Shown piece after piece: positions 26,211 to 39,226 of a stretch of 64,000 nt of DNA (the first letter of the stretch is position 1; every line of letters starts with the position of its first letter). The notes under the pieces are model-generated. The model ran no database searches. It saw nothing but the letters and a program-made list of their open reading frames with translations, and was not told where the DNA came from. A program made the translations under genes and the position numbers. This DNA comes from Anticarsia gemmatalis (lineage: Eukaryota > Arthropoda > Insecta > Lepidoptera > Erebidae), in the NCBI RefSeq assembly GCF_050436995.1, contig NC_134755.1, forward strand, positions 8,247,001 to 8,311,000, written 5' to 3'.

Positions 26211-29200
26211 GTAAGCTTTATAATTGTTTCTGTTTCACACGAAGGTACTTGTTTTAAACCCGTCCGTGATACCTACTTGTTTTGTTTTACAACTACATTT
26301 ACAAAAAACAACCGTGTTAAGGTTTTCGAAACATTTCGTCACTTTATAAATAAAATTAAAATGTTTTTATTTGAGTTGTGAGAACTTGAAACGAGCGTAA
26401 CGTTGACAGAAGCTTTGTGGTTCATAATTTAGTGCGCACTTATAATTCCTAGAAGGGTTTCGGCTCTACCTGAGCCTATATTACACCTACATACATTTTG
26501 CCGGTTATGTTAGGTCTCATCTTATGTACTAAACGTATGTAAATGAGGGTGAACCAATAAACAACCTAGCTTATACATTTACTGAAGAACACATAGCACA
26601 ATATTCTCTAAAATTATGTGAATTACTCTGTTGATACAGGATACCCATACTTATCAACTTAAGCATGTTGTTTGTAGCGTCTCCTTAAATCATTCGGATT
26701 ATTCAATTCAATAGTTCACAATATTCGGAGCAGGTTTTTGTAAACATTATTTGTTCCCGTGTAGGTCAGCTACAGATGCTAGTTCAAGGTGGCATTAGCC
26801 CCAAAAAAGTCATAATAAAACTCATAAATTCTCCCCTAAAAATTGGTCACCCTCGAAGTAGACAAAAATGACCAGAATAAATTGGAATGGTAGTGGCAGC
26901 CGATAAAACATTCAGTTTATGGGGTGTCATATTTACATTCGGGAAGATATCGACGTGGGAATACAGATAAGTACTTATTTTCGTGAAGGCAGTCCTCACA
27001 ATATGTTACTATTCTTCTCCGTATAAAGGTTTGTTTGAGTAATATAAATCTCCTAATACAAACAAGATAAAGTGGGCTCGGGGATAAAAAGACCACATTA
27101 GGTACGCGCTGGTTGAAGTTTTACCGAGCGAGATGTTCATAGTAGGTACATTTACCTTTTCATTCATTACTTACGGAAGCAGTAAGGGCTGTATGGAGCC
27201 TGTTAATCCAATCACGGTAGCACTCCAATTAAACAAAGCCCTCTGGCTTGTGCTAATCGATTGCCAATAAATTGGGATTCGAGCGCTGAACGCATAATTT
27301 CTTGCACCCTGCGGCTGTAACGTGATGTAACCTTAGGGTGTAAATGCATGGAAATGCTGTGGATTATGGTCCCCCGCCTGCGAACAGATAACATATAATC
27401 GCATTAGGAATTAGCTTTTTGGCAGGTTGTGTGGTCCCTTTGGAAAGAGATTCCTATCATTGTAATATGTGACGAGGATGTTTACAAAGTAATGTGGAAC
27501 GAGCTGCTGCTATCAACCGTCAAAACGAAGCATCTGTGTAAATCAAAATAAAAATCTGAATACAGTTACTGATGAATAAACTGGGCGTGATTTAAGGCTC
27601 TGTGCAAAATTCTAACAGAAAAATAGCTTATACAAGTGATTCTGCCATTAAACATAACAAAATACTACAAACACAGGAGCTATGTATCCCTCTAAAAATA
27701 AAATATATTAGGTCCGTTACGCACCTACATCTCGTTAAAGCCCCATGCGAACGCGTGTAATCTCCAGCCATATTTATACGAAAAACGCGCGAAACACCCC
27801 TTAAATGGTAGCTCAAGATTAGTCGGCGCCATTCCAACACGTTACGTGAATAGCGATGCTACCAAATAAAATGTTTAGGGTCATTTTGACCGACAACGAG
27901 CGCGGCTAGCTCACCCAAATGCCAATAGGTCTATTTTACCCCCACGTCCAAGGGGAGCTATACGGCCATCATAAATTGTCCGCCGCAAATTTGCAATCCT
28001 ATCTTTTTTGGCCCGGTGAGGGAGGTCCGACATTAACATAACTGTATGTTGGGTAATTCCACGTGTAGCTTTATGAACATAACAGCTTACCCCGGCGCGT
28101 ATGTGTGCTCCAAACTCTCCGTTAAGGGCCTTATATCACGACGCCGTAATGTAAGTAAAGGTGCGCCTTAAATAACTCCAGAAATTTGAATTTCTCTATC
28201 ATTTTTGCATATTTTGGCCATACAATAAATAAAAGTAGATAACCTGGAGGAATCTTAAGCAGTTCTTCGGTCGAGGGGCTCACTTATATACCTGAGAACA
28301 TAGCCAAGTAGATATCCATTAAGAAGATCCCAAAACACATTTTCATTCATATTAATGCGTTGATTTAGAACCCAGAATTTTACAAAGAAGAATTTTAATG
28401 AAAGTTCATGAATCTGGATTAATTTTTAATTATAATTGCGGCATTGCAAATGGCGGGCGGGAGTCGCTAGAATGCGTGAGAGGCTCGATTTAATCACTCG
28501 TCTTATAACGAGGGGTGGGGCCGAGGGGGGAAATATTAAGCGCGTTCTTGAGTTATTAAAGCCCCTTAATTGCGCTTAGATATTTTCTGGTTCATTAAAT
28601 ACTTAAGATTTATACTGAGATACTTGAATGAACGAGATAAGTAGCGTGACGGGAATGAGGTATCTTATGGGGTGATTAATATCAACGGCGAGCAGCCTTC
28701 TGTATTATCTGAGCTTTCCATCGACTTTAATGTGAGCTGAGAAAAATGTTTACATAGAATTACTTTATTTATTCTGTCGTGTTGTTGAGATGTAAACGTC
28801 TCATCTCTAGTCCTAACTTCGGTACTGAAAGTATAACGTAGGTGAATTATTTTACACGATGAGCTAAGTACTAATAAAGGCTTAAATTATAGCCTATTAT
28901 AATTAACTGTGTAAACGCAGTGACTGTTTAACACAGTAATACAAACACGAAACTGGCCCTTTTAAGCGGCAACATGCGTGGAACGTGGCCCTATCATAGT
29001 TTACAAGCACATAAGGGAGGGCTCCGTCGTTGAGCGCTTAAGGGCGCATTACACCCTTGGAATAGCGACTCCGTAATTAAAACGCTTTAAACTGACAATT
29101 ACGAAGTACCTATGAAAATAACACGGTAGCCTCGACGAGCCTTTCAACGACTTAGAGATGCTGAAATAATTGCAATGAAATTTCATCGCAGCGAAACCGC

Positions 29201-32200
29201 CTAGCAAGGAATCCTTATAGCGATAGACGCAATGGAAGTAATGAAAGATAATGGCTCCTAAGTTTTCAGTTATTGGTATATTAAATGAAATTGGTTCCCA
29301 CCAGTATTTGAAAGCTTTCGTTTATTCGTAACACGTTAACAATAGTGACTTACGCATGGATAAACGTAAATGTGTAGAGCTGTAGGCGCTGTAGCGTATG
29401 ACAATCGCGCCGATTAAATTTCGACTGTATTTGATAGACATTAAGATTCGTATTACATTGGTTTATGGACTCGTGAGATCATATCGATTCTTTGTTTGTC
29501 TAGATTTAAAGCTTGCGTACAAAGCTGTCACGATATTTCTTACGTATTTGTATAGTATCTATGCTCTTATTATTATTCTTTAGTATTTTGATGTCTTTTA
29601 ATGATTAGGTATATCTTCTATATTTCTTTGGAGTTACTAAATGTATCTGTTGTATCCTCATCTTGATCTATCTATTGTTTTCATTGAAATTGCATAAATC
29701 TTCTTAATTTACGGGTTCTATAGATAAGAGGATTATACTCTCCCTTAATTAAAAACAGTAGATATCTACCATTGCGCATCTATGCCTCCATATATCGCCC
29801 GCATTAAGTTTCAATTAAAACAATTTATGCGCCCAGCACGCACATTGTTCCGACGTTGAAAATTGTATCGCCATAAATTATACAGTTGAATTAATAAGTG
29901 TACAATAGAGGAACTAACGAGCTCCGTCGGCGTCGACCGCCTGTGTTGCATACGAGCAAATTAAATTTGCATGTTTGCAACCCCATAACACCCCTTCGCC
30001 CCGCCCTGTCCGTGCGGGAGTTATTAGCAACAGCCGCCATTTTTGGCCAGTCTGACCGTGGGGTGAACCACTGGGGGATAATGCGGTTTGCAAGCAATTT
30101 GTTTTCGGATTTAGTTTTGTAATTGGGAGAGTTTTACACTCGCGTATTCGGGCATCAACGCGTATCAAATAGGTACATAAACGTATTTCACTACTCGATA
30201 TTATAATATATTATTCTGTTATTATGCCAAAATAGTGTATAAACGTCCGTCCCCATTTCTGATCACTTGGTAACTCGAGACACAAGCAGATAAAATAGTA
30301 CCTCCTTCACTCAAAGAGAGGAGCTATTAAATAGTCGTATTCCGCAACACTATCAGACGAAACAACAATTTTTGCAGAGATAAAAGCAGTCGTTTTTGTG
30401 CGAAAGCTCTCTACCTAGACGTTTGGTACATTAGGGGGTCTATTCTAAAAAACATTTGCGCTTCTCGCCACGGGAGGGGCGGAGCTCAAATTATAAAATG
30501 TAACAGCATTTCTCCCTTTGTTTTTTAAAGGTATCGTACCTATCTGATGGGGCGCGAGCATCCATGCGGTATTCAAATTTGGTAGCTCGGCAGGGGTAAA
30601 CTAATTCGTTTTAAATTACGTTACGATATTGCGTTTCGACTTAAAATATAGCTGATATAAATAAGAAGGAGAGGGTTCGAATAAAATATTAGAAGGCACT
30701 CAGGTTCGCGTAATTAGATTACCTATTAGATACGCACTCGCATATCGCAATTGCTGCCAGAATACATGAAAGTAAATTTATTTATAAATATATTCTCATG
30801 AATCGCAATATCTATACGTAATTTTAAATTTATTGAGCATCGATATTTATGTGTGTGTGCGTACGTTTATAACGAGATACTTACCAACAATAATTAGTCA
30901 ATTAACATTTTAATAATGTGTTGTAATTGTATGTAATAAAGAAATTGTTATTGTTAGCTGATTACAAAGAAGCCGAGTTACGCAATATAAAACAATGATG
31001 CAGTTAGATAATAAAACTTTATGATATGAATAATTTTGTTTACGTTTCCTTTTTAACGTTTCGTTTAACATATATGGGTTGGTTCGGTAACTGGAATCTT
31101 ACTGTAACGTTACTTCAAATAATATATTAGGGTCTAATGCGGCTATTATCATTCATCTTGAGGGAGCTCTTGTATATCTGTTTTGAAAGACTTGAAATAA
31201 AAAGATATGGCTTTAAAATGAACGTAATACTAATAGCATGTAATAAACTCGTTGTTTGCTATCAGCCAACAAACATTTCTCTTTCTTGTTGAAAGGTAAA
31301 ACTGACGCGCGGAGACACTTTGTAAGACATGATCCAAAATCGGGACTTTAGAATTCCAAGTTATCCACCCACCTCCATAATTTATAACCGCGAGAGTGGA
31401 GCCCTGTTATCACAACACGTTCGCACTGATATTTATTAGACAGGTGCATATTTTATTAGCTTTCGAGCATAAAACAACACATAAAAACTATCAGTCTGAC
31501 GCTCACCGAACGAGTCCGGAACACAAATCTTATTCGCTATAAACGAGACGAAACGAAACGCGAACGTTAATAAAGATATAATAATAAATATTCGGAGAAA
31601 AACCTTTCGGGATTCGAATTAAACTAAGGGTAGGAAAATTGCGAGAGTCCCCAAGGAGGAGGAGCGACAGCTGCGAGCCTAATGTCCTTTCTATTTATCT
31701 GTGATCGGGGAAACGCTGTATAGATATATACTACGTCATAACAGTAAAATATGTGATATCCCCGATACGAACCGACGACGCCCGCGCGCGGTCCAAATTC
31801 GACAGATGTGTCGATATAAAATAGAAGCGATTAATAACGTAATCGACGCCCTTCTCTATGACAACCTAAGACGAGTGGTCTCTTAGAAATCGTGCCAATT
31901 TTGAGCCAACTGACTACTAAATATTCATTGAAACATATCCGGTGCAGATGATTTACAGTCAATAAAAACTATTCGGCAAACAAAAAGGAATTAATACGAC
32001 ATGATCGTCTATTCGCACTGATATTGCGTAAGTCGCGATGACAATCTCTGTTTTATGGTGTAGACCTCGTAAATGTCTATTAATATGAATGGGCTCCAAT
32101 TACTTTTACGATTCGCGTTTTGTCGAGAGACGTTCTAAAAAACTTTACGATCCTGTGCGCCCCTGGTCTGTTTGACTTTATGTCTAGCCGGGGGTGTGAG

Positions 32201-35200
32201 GCCATTCAGATCGGATCGAAGCGTGGACAATCGGCGTAGACGGCAGATGGCGCACGGAGAGCATCACCTGTCCCGGCGCGAGCCTTGACTTTGAGAGCTG
32301 TGCCTATAAGCAGATCTGTTAATCGCTACCAAGTGTCGTCAAACGGATCGTTTACCTCTCCGATCTGCCGTCAAATTTTGGCGTAGACATTGACATTAAC
32401 GCTGGGAAACTTCAAAGACGCTTCCGTTATTTCACCGCACATACTGAATGAATGAGCGGATATCAGTAGATATTCAGAGCATATGAATGGTTCATTTATG
32501 TATGTTTCTCAAACGCGACGATGAAGCAATTACGATGCAACATGCGCCCTGTGAAGTGGCGAACGATTTTATTACAATTTAAATTTCATGTTTATTTACT
32601 TCTTTGAATTATTTTATAAGCTTTGTAATTTGCTTTAAATGCTTGACTTCTTTCTTGAATAAATACCTTGTAAAATGAATATGTAATTCATTTAAGGTGC
32701 GAAACTTATCGCGTGTGCTGTTTCACGTTGTGAGTCATAACTGTTGAATTATAAAGGACATTAGACTCGGATATGAGTTTTCAAACGCATAAGACAAACA
32801 AAAGCAACATCGGAACATTTGAAAAGTACAATGATGGCCATTGAATGAATTGAAATGCGTCAAATTCAATGGGTATAGGCCAATAACGTAGTGCCAACTT
32901 CCTCTAGCTGGTGTGTGCCAGCGTGCCGGGCCGGGACGTCTATCACATCATATGACCCGCTGAATGCGTCTTATTACACTTTTATCGGTCGTATCAGTCA
33001 TAAAATGCTAATGAACGAGCGTTTCGGACCAAACATCCGAGCGAGAGATTCAAATGACGGTATAAAACGTAACCCGAAGTCGACACTTCGTTGGAAACGT
33101 AATCGTAATCGGTCTATGCGCTTTCAAAACAACGCGTAACACGAGCGTCTGTATGGCCGCCGAGATACCACACGATGTTTTTAAAAGCTCTTTTATTGTG
33201 CGACCGATATACCTAATACAATAACGTACGCTCGGACTGTGCTCTCGTATTCTGTGCTCAGTTATGTCAACGATAAAAACGATGTTCGCTCGGAAAAATG
33301 TCACTCGATCAGGCGCTACCTACATGCGTCACAATGATTCATAACGTCTTTCGGATTTTAACAACGTTCAATGGCATTTACGTGCTCATATTTCTTAATA
33401 TATGCGACGATAATATTTTTAATTACAATAAACCACTGTTGTATAAACTGTAATTGGTTATAACACTTTGGTTTATTGTGTGCGCTCTCGGGCTTTGTTT
33501 TCCTTATTACTGGCCTATTAGAATCTGTTCATGCTATTCTTATGCTAATAAACTCTCTTTCTTTTGCTGTTTATCTTCAATAGCGATTCCCGTTTCAGCG
33601 ATTCTAAGACTGGTTTAAACCGATTTGAATCGATATCGTTGATTTTGTCAAGATGAATGGTACTTTACGAGCACATCAAATAACATTGAAATCCAAAATA
33701 TAAATGTGTGGTCGCTCAAAAAGCAGGAAATAGCGTTATTTGACGCGAATAGCTGAGAGTTTTATAAGTTCTATCACATAGAAATGTAATGAATAATGAC
33801 GCTTCCTATAGCATAAATCAATTACGCAGCATTCCAACACATTAAACTGAGTATAAGTGTCCTAACGTCACAGAAATATCCAGCAAACTCCTCTGAACAA
33901 TATTTAGTTACTACAAAATTGTACGTGACACATAATACGAAGCATTACAGTTTTTTTGTGACGCCCCAGGAGCGTTATCTGTGACTGATGGAGTCATTTT
34001 CAAAAATAAAACGGCCCTCTCCTCTTGCGATGAGAATATACGGCCACTTCACATTAATATATTATCAAAATAACGCTTTCTGAGCCGCGAGTGTTCACGG
34101 CTTATCTACAAACACGAATACTCACAAATAATATCTAATAGGAAATGAAGTATGTACTTAGCGGAGCAATTCCGTGTTTCAAACATCCGGTAATAGTGTT
34201 AACACGTGGGCCCCTAATATAAATAATGACGACGAAAAAATTAAAGCAGTGTAAGCCAATTGTTTCCGGGACTTATATTTCAAACATTCGGGCCTTTAAG
34301 TTCAGATTAAACAATTCTTTGAACTCGTTAATTACCTGGCCGTAGGTACAGAACTACAGATAGATATGGCTGGCTGACTCAATAGTGGGAGAATGCAAAA
34401 AGAACTTAATTAAAACATCACAGGCAAAGCGAATTAATCCCTCCATTGCGGTGGGCGGCAGACTGCACCTATTTTATTTGTGTCGCTAACGTATATTTCA
34501 GACGTAGCTTAAAGGGGGAAATCCTCGCTGAAAATTCGCTATAGTATTTTACAGTAGAAAAACAAACCTTAAACTAACAGAATAGAGGTTCAAATCGCGT
34601 GTGTATGGGTGGAAGTTTGGACTTTAGTCAGGTGAGGGGCCATCCTGTGCAGACTTTGTATAATTACGTTCTGTGGGATTTGGCGTTTGGAGGCAATGTA
34701 ATTATAACTTGCATACACATGCAACAACAACTTGGGCTTTTTTGTCTGAACTTTGCAGCCAGACAGCGTTCGTGCAATTAGAACTATCTCCGTTACGATA
34801 ATAATAAAATACTTACTTAAGGTAATTAACGCAAAGTTTATACTTGACGTGCTTCTAGTTTGCATTAAAAACTATGTGAAATGCTATTGTTGTACGCTTC
34901 AAGTTAATCTAATTGTCAAGTTAATTATCAGGTTAAGGAAAATTTACTTGACTTCCCTTACTGTTTTTAGAGATTTGGTATTTACCGCAGGTTTCGAAGA
35001 AACGAAAAAGTTGATAATCAGATAATGCAGGCTGTGTGAATGTCATCAAGATAAAAGTGATTCATTATTTTCTGTGAAGAAGAATCACGGGTATTATGTT
35101 ACGTATAGGTCGTGTGACCTACGACAACATTTTACACAGATTTTGAAACTAGACTCAAAGACTAAAAGAAAAGCTACTACTAACGTCGAAAAAAATCACT

Positions 35201-37469
35201 TAACTTTGTCCAAACTATATAATTTTCGTCACGAAAACCTCCATCATACGTATAATTGTTCGCGTATTCCTCTATCGTGTTGTTCATTGGTCATTCTGCA
35301 TACGTTACGAGACGCACCACTTCACATACAAACTCGTTCGGACGCTACCGAGAACACGTTTTATGAGCTCCGACAATGATCTATGCTTTCTGAGATAACT
35401 TTCAGTTAAAAGTAAAACGCTTTTAACTCCCTACACTGTGATATAGCTTGTTGAGTTCCAACGACTTTGTTGAGCAATGTCGCTCAATATATTGTACTTG
35501 TTTCGCAACTAATGGAAGACTCACACTATTATAAGAACCTTTTAGAAGCGTTTATTGTGAATTGTGACTTTTGAGATTAGATTGAAGTTGTATTTTGTAC
35601 CCTTTGGGAAGTAGAATTAAATTTATGTTAAGTTTAAGCAACGATGTAATGTAGAGTCGGTGGAAAATAAATCTATCTGTAGCGCAATTTTCTAAAGTCG
35701 GTAGTATCGAGAATCAATTGTTAGATTGTATCCTAAACAAATGAATGCAATACTACAAATACTATTACACTTTTTAGGCAGGTTCTCTTATTCTTACTTT
35801 CATAGACGAATTACGCATACTACAGTAGGCAAGTGAATGTTGTTGAATATTTTTAAGCCGATTTTGAGGTCACTGACTCCAAAAATCTAGGTTTATTTTT
35901 TCAAGGACGCACGTTTTTTGGAACTAGTCTTTACACATTTAGGCACTATTTTGTTGTGCGTATTTTTTGACAAATTATGTTTAACGTCATAAAATTTCAA
36001 ACTCCTTTTCGTAAACTCGATACTACAGTTTATATGCTAGTTAGTTTCATATACTTAAGTGTTTTTCGTAAAAACAAAGAGTAAACTTAAAGATTTCTAT
36101 TATAATAATCAATAAAAATAATCTCTGTGCAGACTACCCAACTTTTTCTTACCTACGTCGAAGTGTCTATGAGATCGTAAGCTCAAAGAGATTACAAATC
36201 TATTTCTACGTTCCTCGTTGATACAATTTTAATCCCATAGATACATACGTACATAAAATAAAGTATTAAACCATCATATATATTTTCCTTTCTCCTGACA
36301 CTTGCAATAAATCGAAGCAATGGCAGCTGTTCTCATACAAAGTATGTTTACCCTTTCATTCTTGAGAGAAATTAAAAGTATTATTCTTTACTTAACTCCT
36401 TTTTATTTATGAGCGTAAAGGTATCTTATCTTTTTTATACAGATATTATTACGAAGCAATCCCCGAAACTTATGACTTGGTCTTTAAGAGAGCAAGTCAA
36501 CTTAAAATGTTTTTAGTTGTGCAATTACAGTAAAAATCCATACTAAATAAATGTTTAACTATATGAGAAAAGCTCAAGCAACTAGTTTGTTACGATTTCT
36601 CGGCAAAACGGTTGAACAAAGATGAAGTTTTGTAAATATTATACCTCTTCATAGGATACGGGTTATTAAAAATGCCCAAGCAAGTATGCCGCAGTTCTGC
36701 AACAATTATAATAAAATATCATAATCATGTTTTTTATTTATGTTCTCTTTATACATTTACCGAAGAGTGCAAATGGCTCTGACTCTTAATAAAATGAATA
36801 GTTAAGCATTAATGTAGCCATTTTCCTTTTCTAGCCAACCAGCCGTCCGAGACATACTTAACAAGTCTTTAATTGGTTTTCTATTATAATTTATGATTGC
36901 AAATCATAACTGTCAAAACGACTTGATGATACAACGCTGCCTAAGAACCTGTTTATTGAAAAATAAGATAAAATTTTATGTAACTGTTGGTAAATGCTGT
37001 GCTCACTGTGTACCAAGCTTTCTTTTGAAATAGTGAACACCTGTTTAACTGTTTACCAAAGTGGAAAGACTTGATCTCTCATAGAAATCTCTTCATAGTA
37101 GTAGATACTCAGTACATTTTAAAAAGTCAGGGCTTTTTGAATTTTCCTTCTTATTAAAGTAAAAAATACGTACATTTAAATATAAACAATGATTACTATT
37201 TGGTTTGTTCATTGATATTATTTGCTTTCAAAACAATCAATACACGACCTTCATTTTCTTAATTCCAAGGCTCAGTATCATTAATTAAAGTATACAAACG
37301 TATACTTGTATAGGTAACTCGATAATGGAAACATTCAGGCTAATTAAATCGAACATTATATGTCGTTGATGATACCATCTGACCCATTTATCTTGAATAT
37401 GGTCATACATTTCAATAATACCATCGTAATGCTCACAATGTATGACCGTTTATACCAAGTACTAGTTGA
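26211..37469 (+). other. abd-A: abd-A intron 2, non-coding (26.2-37.5 kb)
   Basis: Long gene-free stretch with moderate GC and no mobile element recognised, typical of Hox cis-regulatory DNA. GC-richer islands are visible near 27.9-28.1, 28.4-28.6, 29.9-30.1 and 32.15-32.4 kb. The overlapping open frames on both strands at 29.9-30.17 kb resemble no protein. A Pho/YY1-type site is at 30036-30044. Confidence 0.65.
32157..32253. promoter_or_regulatory. candidate CTCF-type insulator (two core-like sites)
   Basis: CAGATGGCGC at 32244-32253 matches the CTCF core (CAGRKGGCGC) seen at Drosophila bithorax boundaries. On the opposite strand CCAGGGGCGC (32166-32157) resembles the same core with one G fewer. 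The two lie in opposite orientation within a GC-rich patch (about 32150-32420). CTCF boundaries are known in the Drosophila bithorax complex, but this site is predicted from motif alone. Confidence 0.35.
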
Positions 37470-37720
37470 CTCACGCGGCTCTACCCGCGTACAAACTTAC
37501 AACCCGTATTTAAACTCCTTTAACCCGTATTTAAACCCCTACAGAGAAGACCTTTTTGAATAAAACTAGCCTATATTGTACCTTAAGTCTTTGATAATAC
37601 CCATGCAAAGTTTTATCAAAATCGGGTCAGAGGTTTAGCAGTTATAGTGTGACTAACAGACAGACTTATACATTTATAATACTTACAAGTATGGATGTAT
37701 AGATACATATATTTTGCAAT
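37470..37720 (+). repeat. lepidopteran dispersed repeat fragment
   Basis: The stretch runs from 'tctacccgcg', through two near-identical units of 'aacccgtatttaaac', to 'gcaaagttttatcaaaatcg', 'aacagacagactta' and 'tttataatacttacaagta'. These phrases in this order are typical of a very common moth/butterfly interspersed repeat (probably the 3' tail of a LINE or a related non-autonomous element). Superfamily assignment is uncertain and it encodes nothing here. Confidence 0.6.
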
Positions 37721-39184
37721 CTGACTGTACTGTTCTGTTGTACATAATTGAGTCATTGATGATTCGTTTTTATTGTTTATTTACTTGGCTTTATTGATAT
37801 TACTGTAGTTATGTGACTTTGTAGTTAAATAGTGATACTGTGTAAATTATTGTCATTGGTTCAATTTTGTGCATACGATAGAGGGTTTCAACACATATAT
37901 TTATACCTTTTTAAGCTCTGGTCTTGGCTAAAGACTTTGGTATCTTAACTTACTATAATTATAATACATAGAGTTATTTTATTTATCTCATACAAAACAT
38001 TCTATAAAGGCGGAACTAATGCCAATATCTACTTAGTACCTTCATTTTTGCTGGATCGGCGCAATTTCCACTCTAATTGAGTAAGCTTGTGACTATTTTT
38101 TCATAACAGTTTTAAATAAAAACATTAGTTTATACATTTATCAATACATTTTAGGAGACAAAAAGATTTTCTTAACATTATCGATTACTGATTGAGAACC
38201 ACGTAATGTTTAATATTCATTTAAATAATAATAAACGTTAACCTATACAGAAGTCGGAGGTTAACTTTTATCTTAACGATAATTACATTCGCTTGTCAAT
38301 TCATGAGCTTATTACCTGACTACTAACTTTTAACACGTTACTGAATGCTTATACCTACGCGATTCACGTAATAATATATAACGCTAATATCCTAGACATT
38401 ATTGCACTTTATAGTTGTTTCTTCCAAACAGTTAATCGCTTAAATTATCCCAAAGCACATTGTTTATAAGACTACGAGTTCAAATATAATAATAATGTTT
38501 AGTTTTCTTTGCGAATTTGTAAAGAAGGCGAGGCGAAAATAAACTATTTCGAACATATTTTATCGTATCGCCTAAGTTGAAAAACATATCGATACAAACA
38601 GCGGAAAAAGCAATTTAATCAATTGCTAAATTTGTTTGTAGGTTACTTTAAAAATCAGCTTTACAAAAAATACTGTATGAGAAATTGCAAAGGCATTCAT
38701 AATAATCATTTACTTATTAGCGTATTTCTGTCTAATTATCGCAGATACAGTTAAATAATTAGTACATTACGCCAGTTATTAAATTTATAGCAACATGCAG
38801 TATTCGCGAGGCTAGCAAACGATCAGAGAAAATTTATAACACGAACTGTATAATTTTACTCGCGTAAAATAGAAACTGATTCATTTCGTATGAAATGAAG
38901 AATGTCGTCTGAGGAATAAATTCTTTACGTTTTATTTAAAACAATTTAACTGACGTTTTCTGAAATAGACTTTTCTAGGTCTCCACAGACTAGACGCACT
39001 TTCTCATAACTGCGACAAGCTTTAATGGAATCAATAACTTCATATAATTCATTATGATAAATATTGACGTTGACATAAATGAACTAGTTTTCGTTTTGTA
39101 TCTACATAAGTAAATCCTATTTTATTGAAACTTTCACTGATAAGTTAGTTCTGATTTATCTAAGTAGTAATCGATTCACACTCA

Positions 39185-39226
39185 AACGTTTGACAAACAC
39201 ACTCATGTTCCAACATTTGACAAACA
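39185..39226 (+). repeat. paired AAC(G/A)TTTGACAAACA direct repeat
   Basis: The 15-mer AACGTTTGACAAACA (39185-39199) recurs as AACATTTGACAAACA (39212-39226), one mismatch, 27 bp apart. The TGACAAACA part resembles a forkhead-type site in reverse. It adjoins a GC-richer patch (39235-39360) with a CAGCTG E-box. Function is unknown. Confidence 0.5.

Noticed and set aside
29891..30168. Overlapping open frames on both strands near 30 kb
   Set aside because: Overlap on opposite strands shows a locally stop-poor GC-rich patch, better read as possible regulatory DNA.
35074..35379. 101-codon plus-strand open frame
   Set aside because: No family resemblance and no conserved motif; probably chance.
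37298..37310. ACGTATACTTGTAT as a possible miR-iab-4-like sequence
   Set aside because: Only the first nine bases agree with miR-iab-4-5p and no pairing arm for a hairpin is visible.
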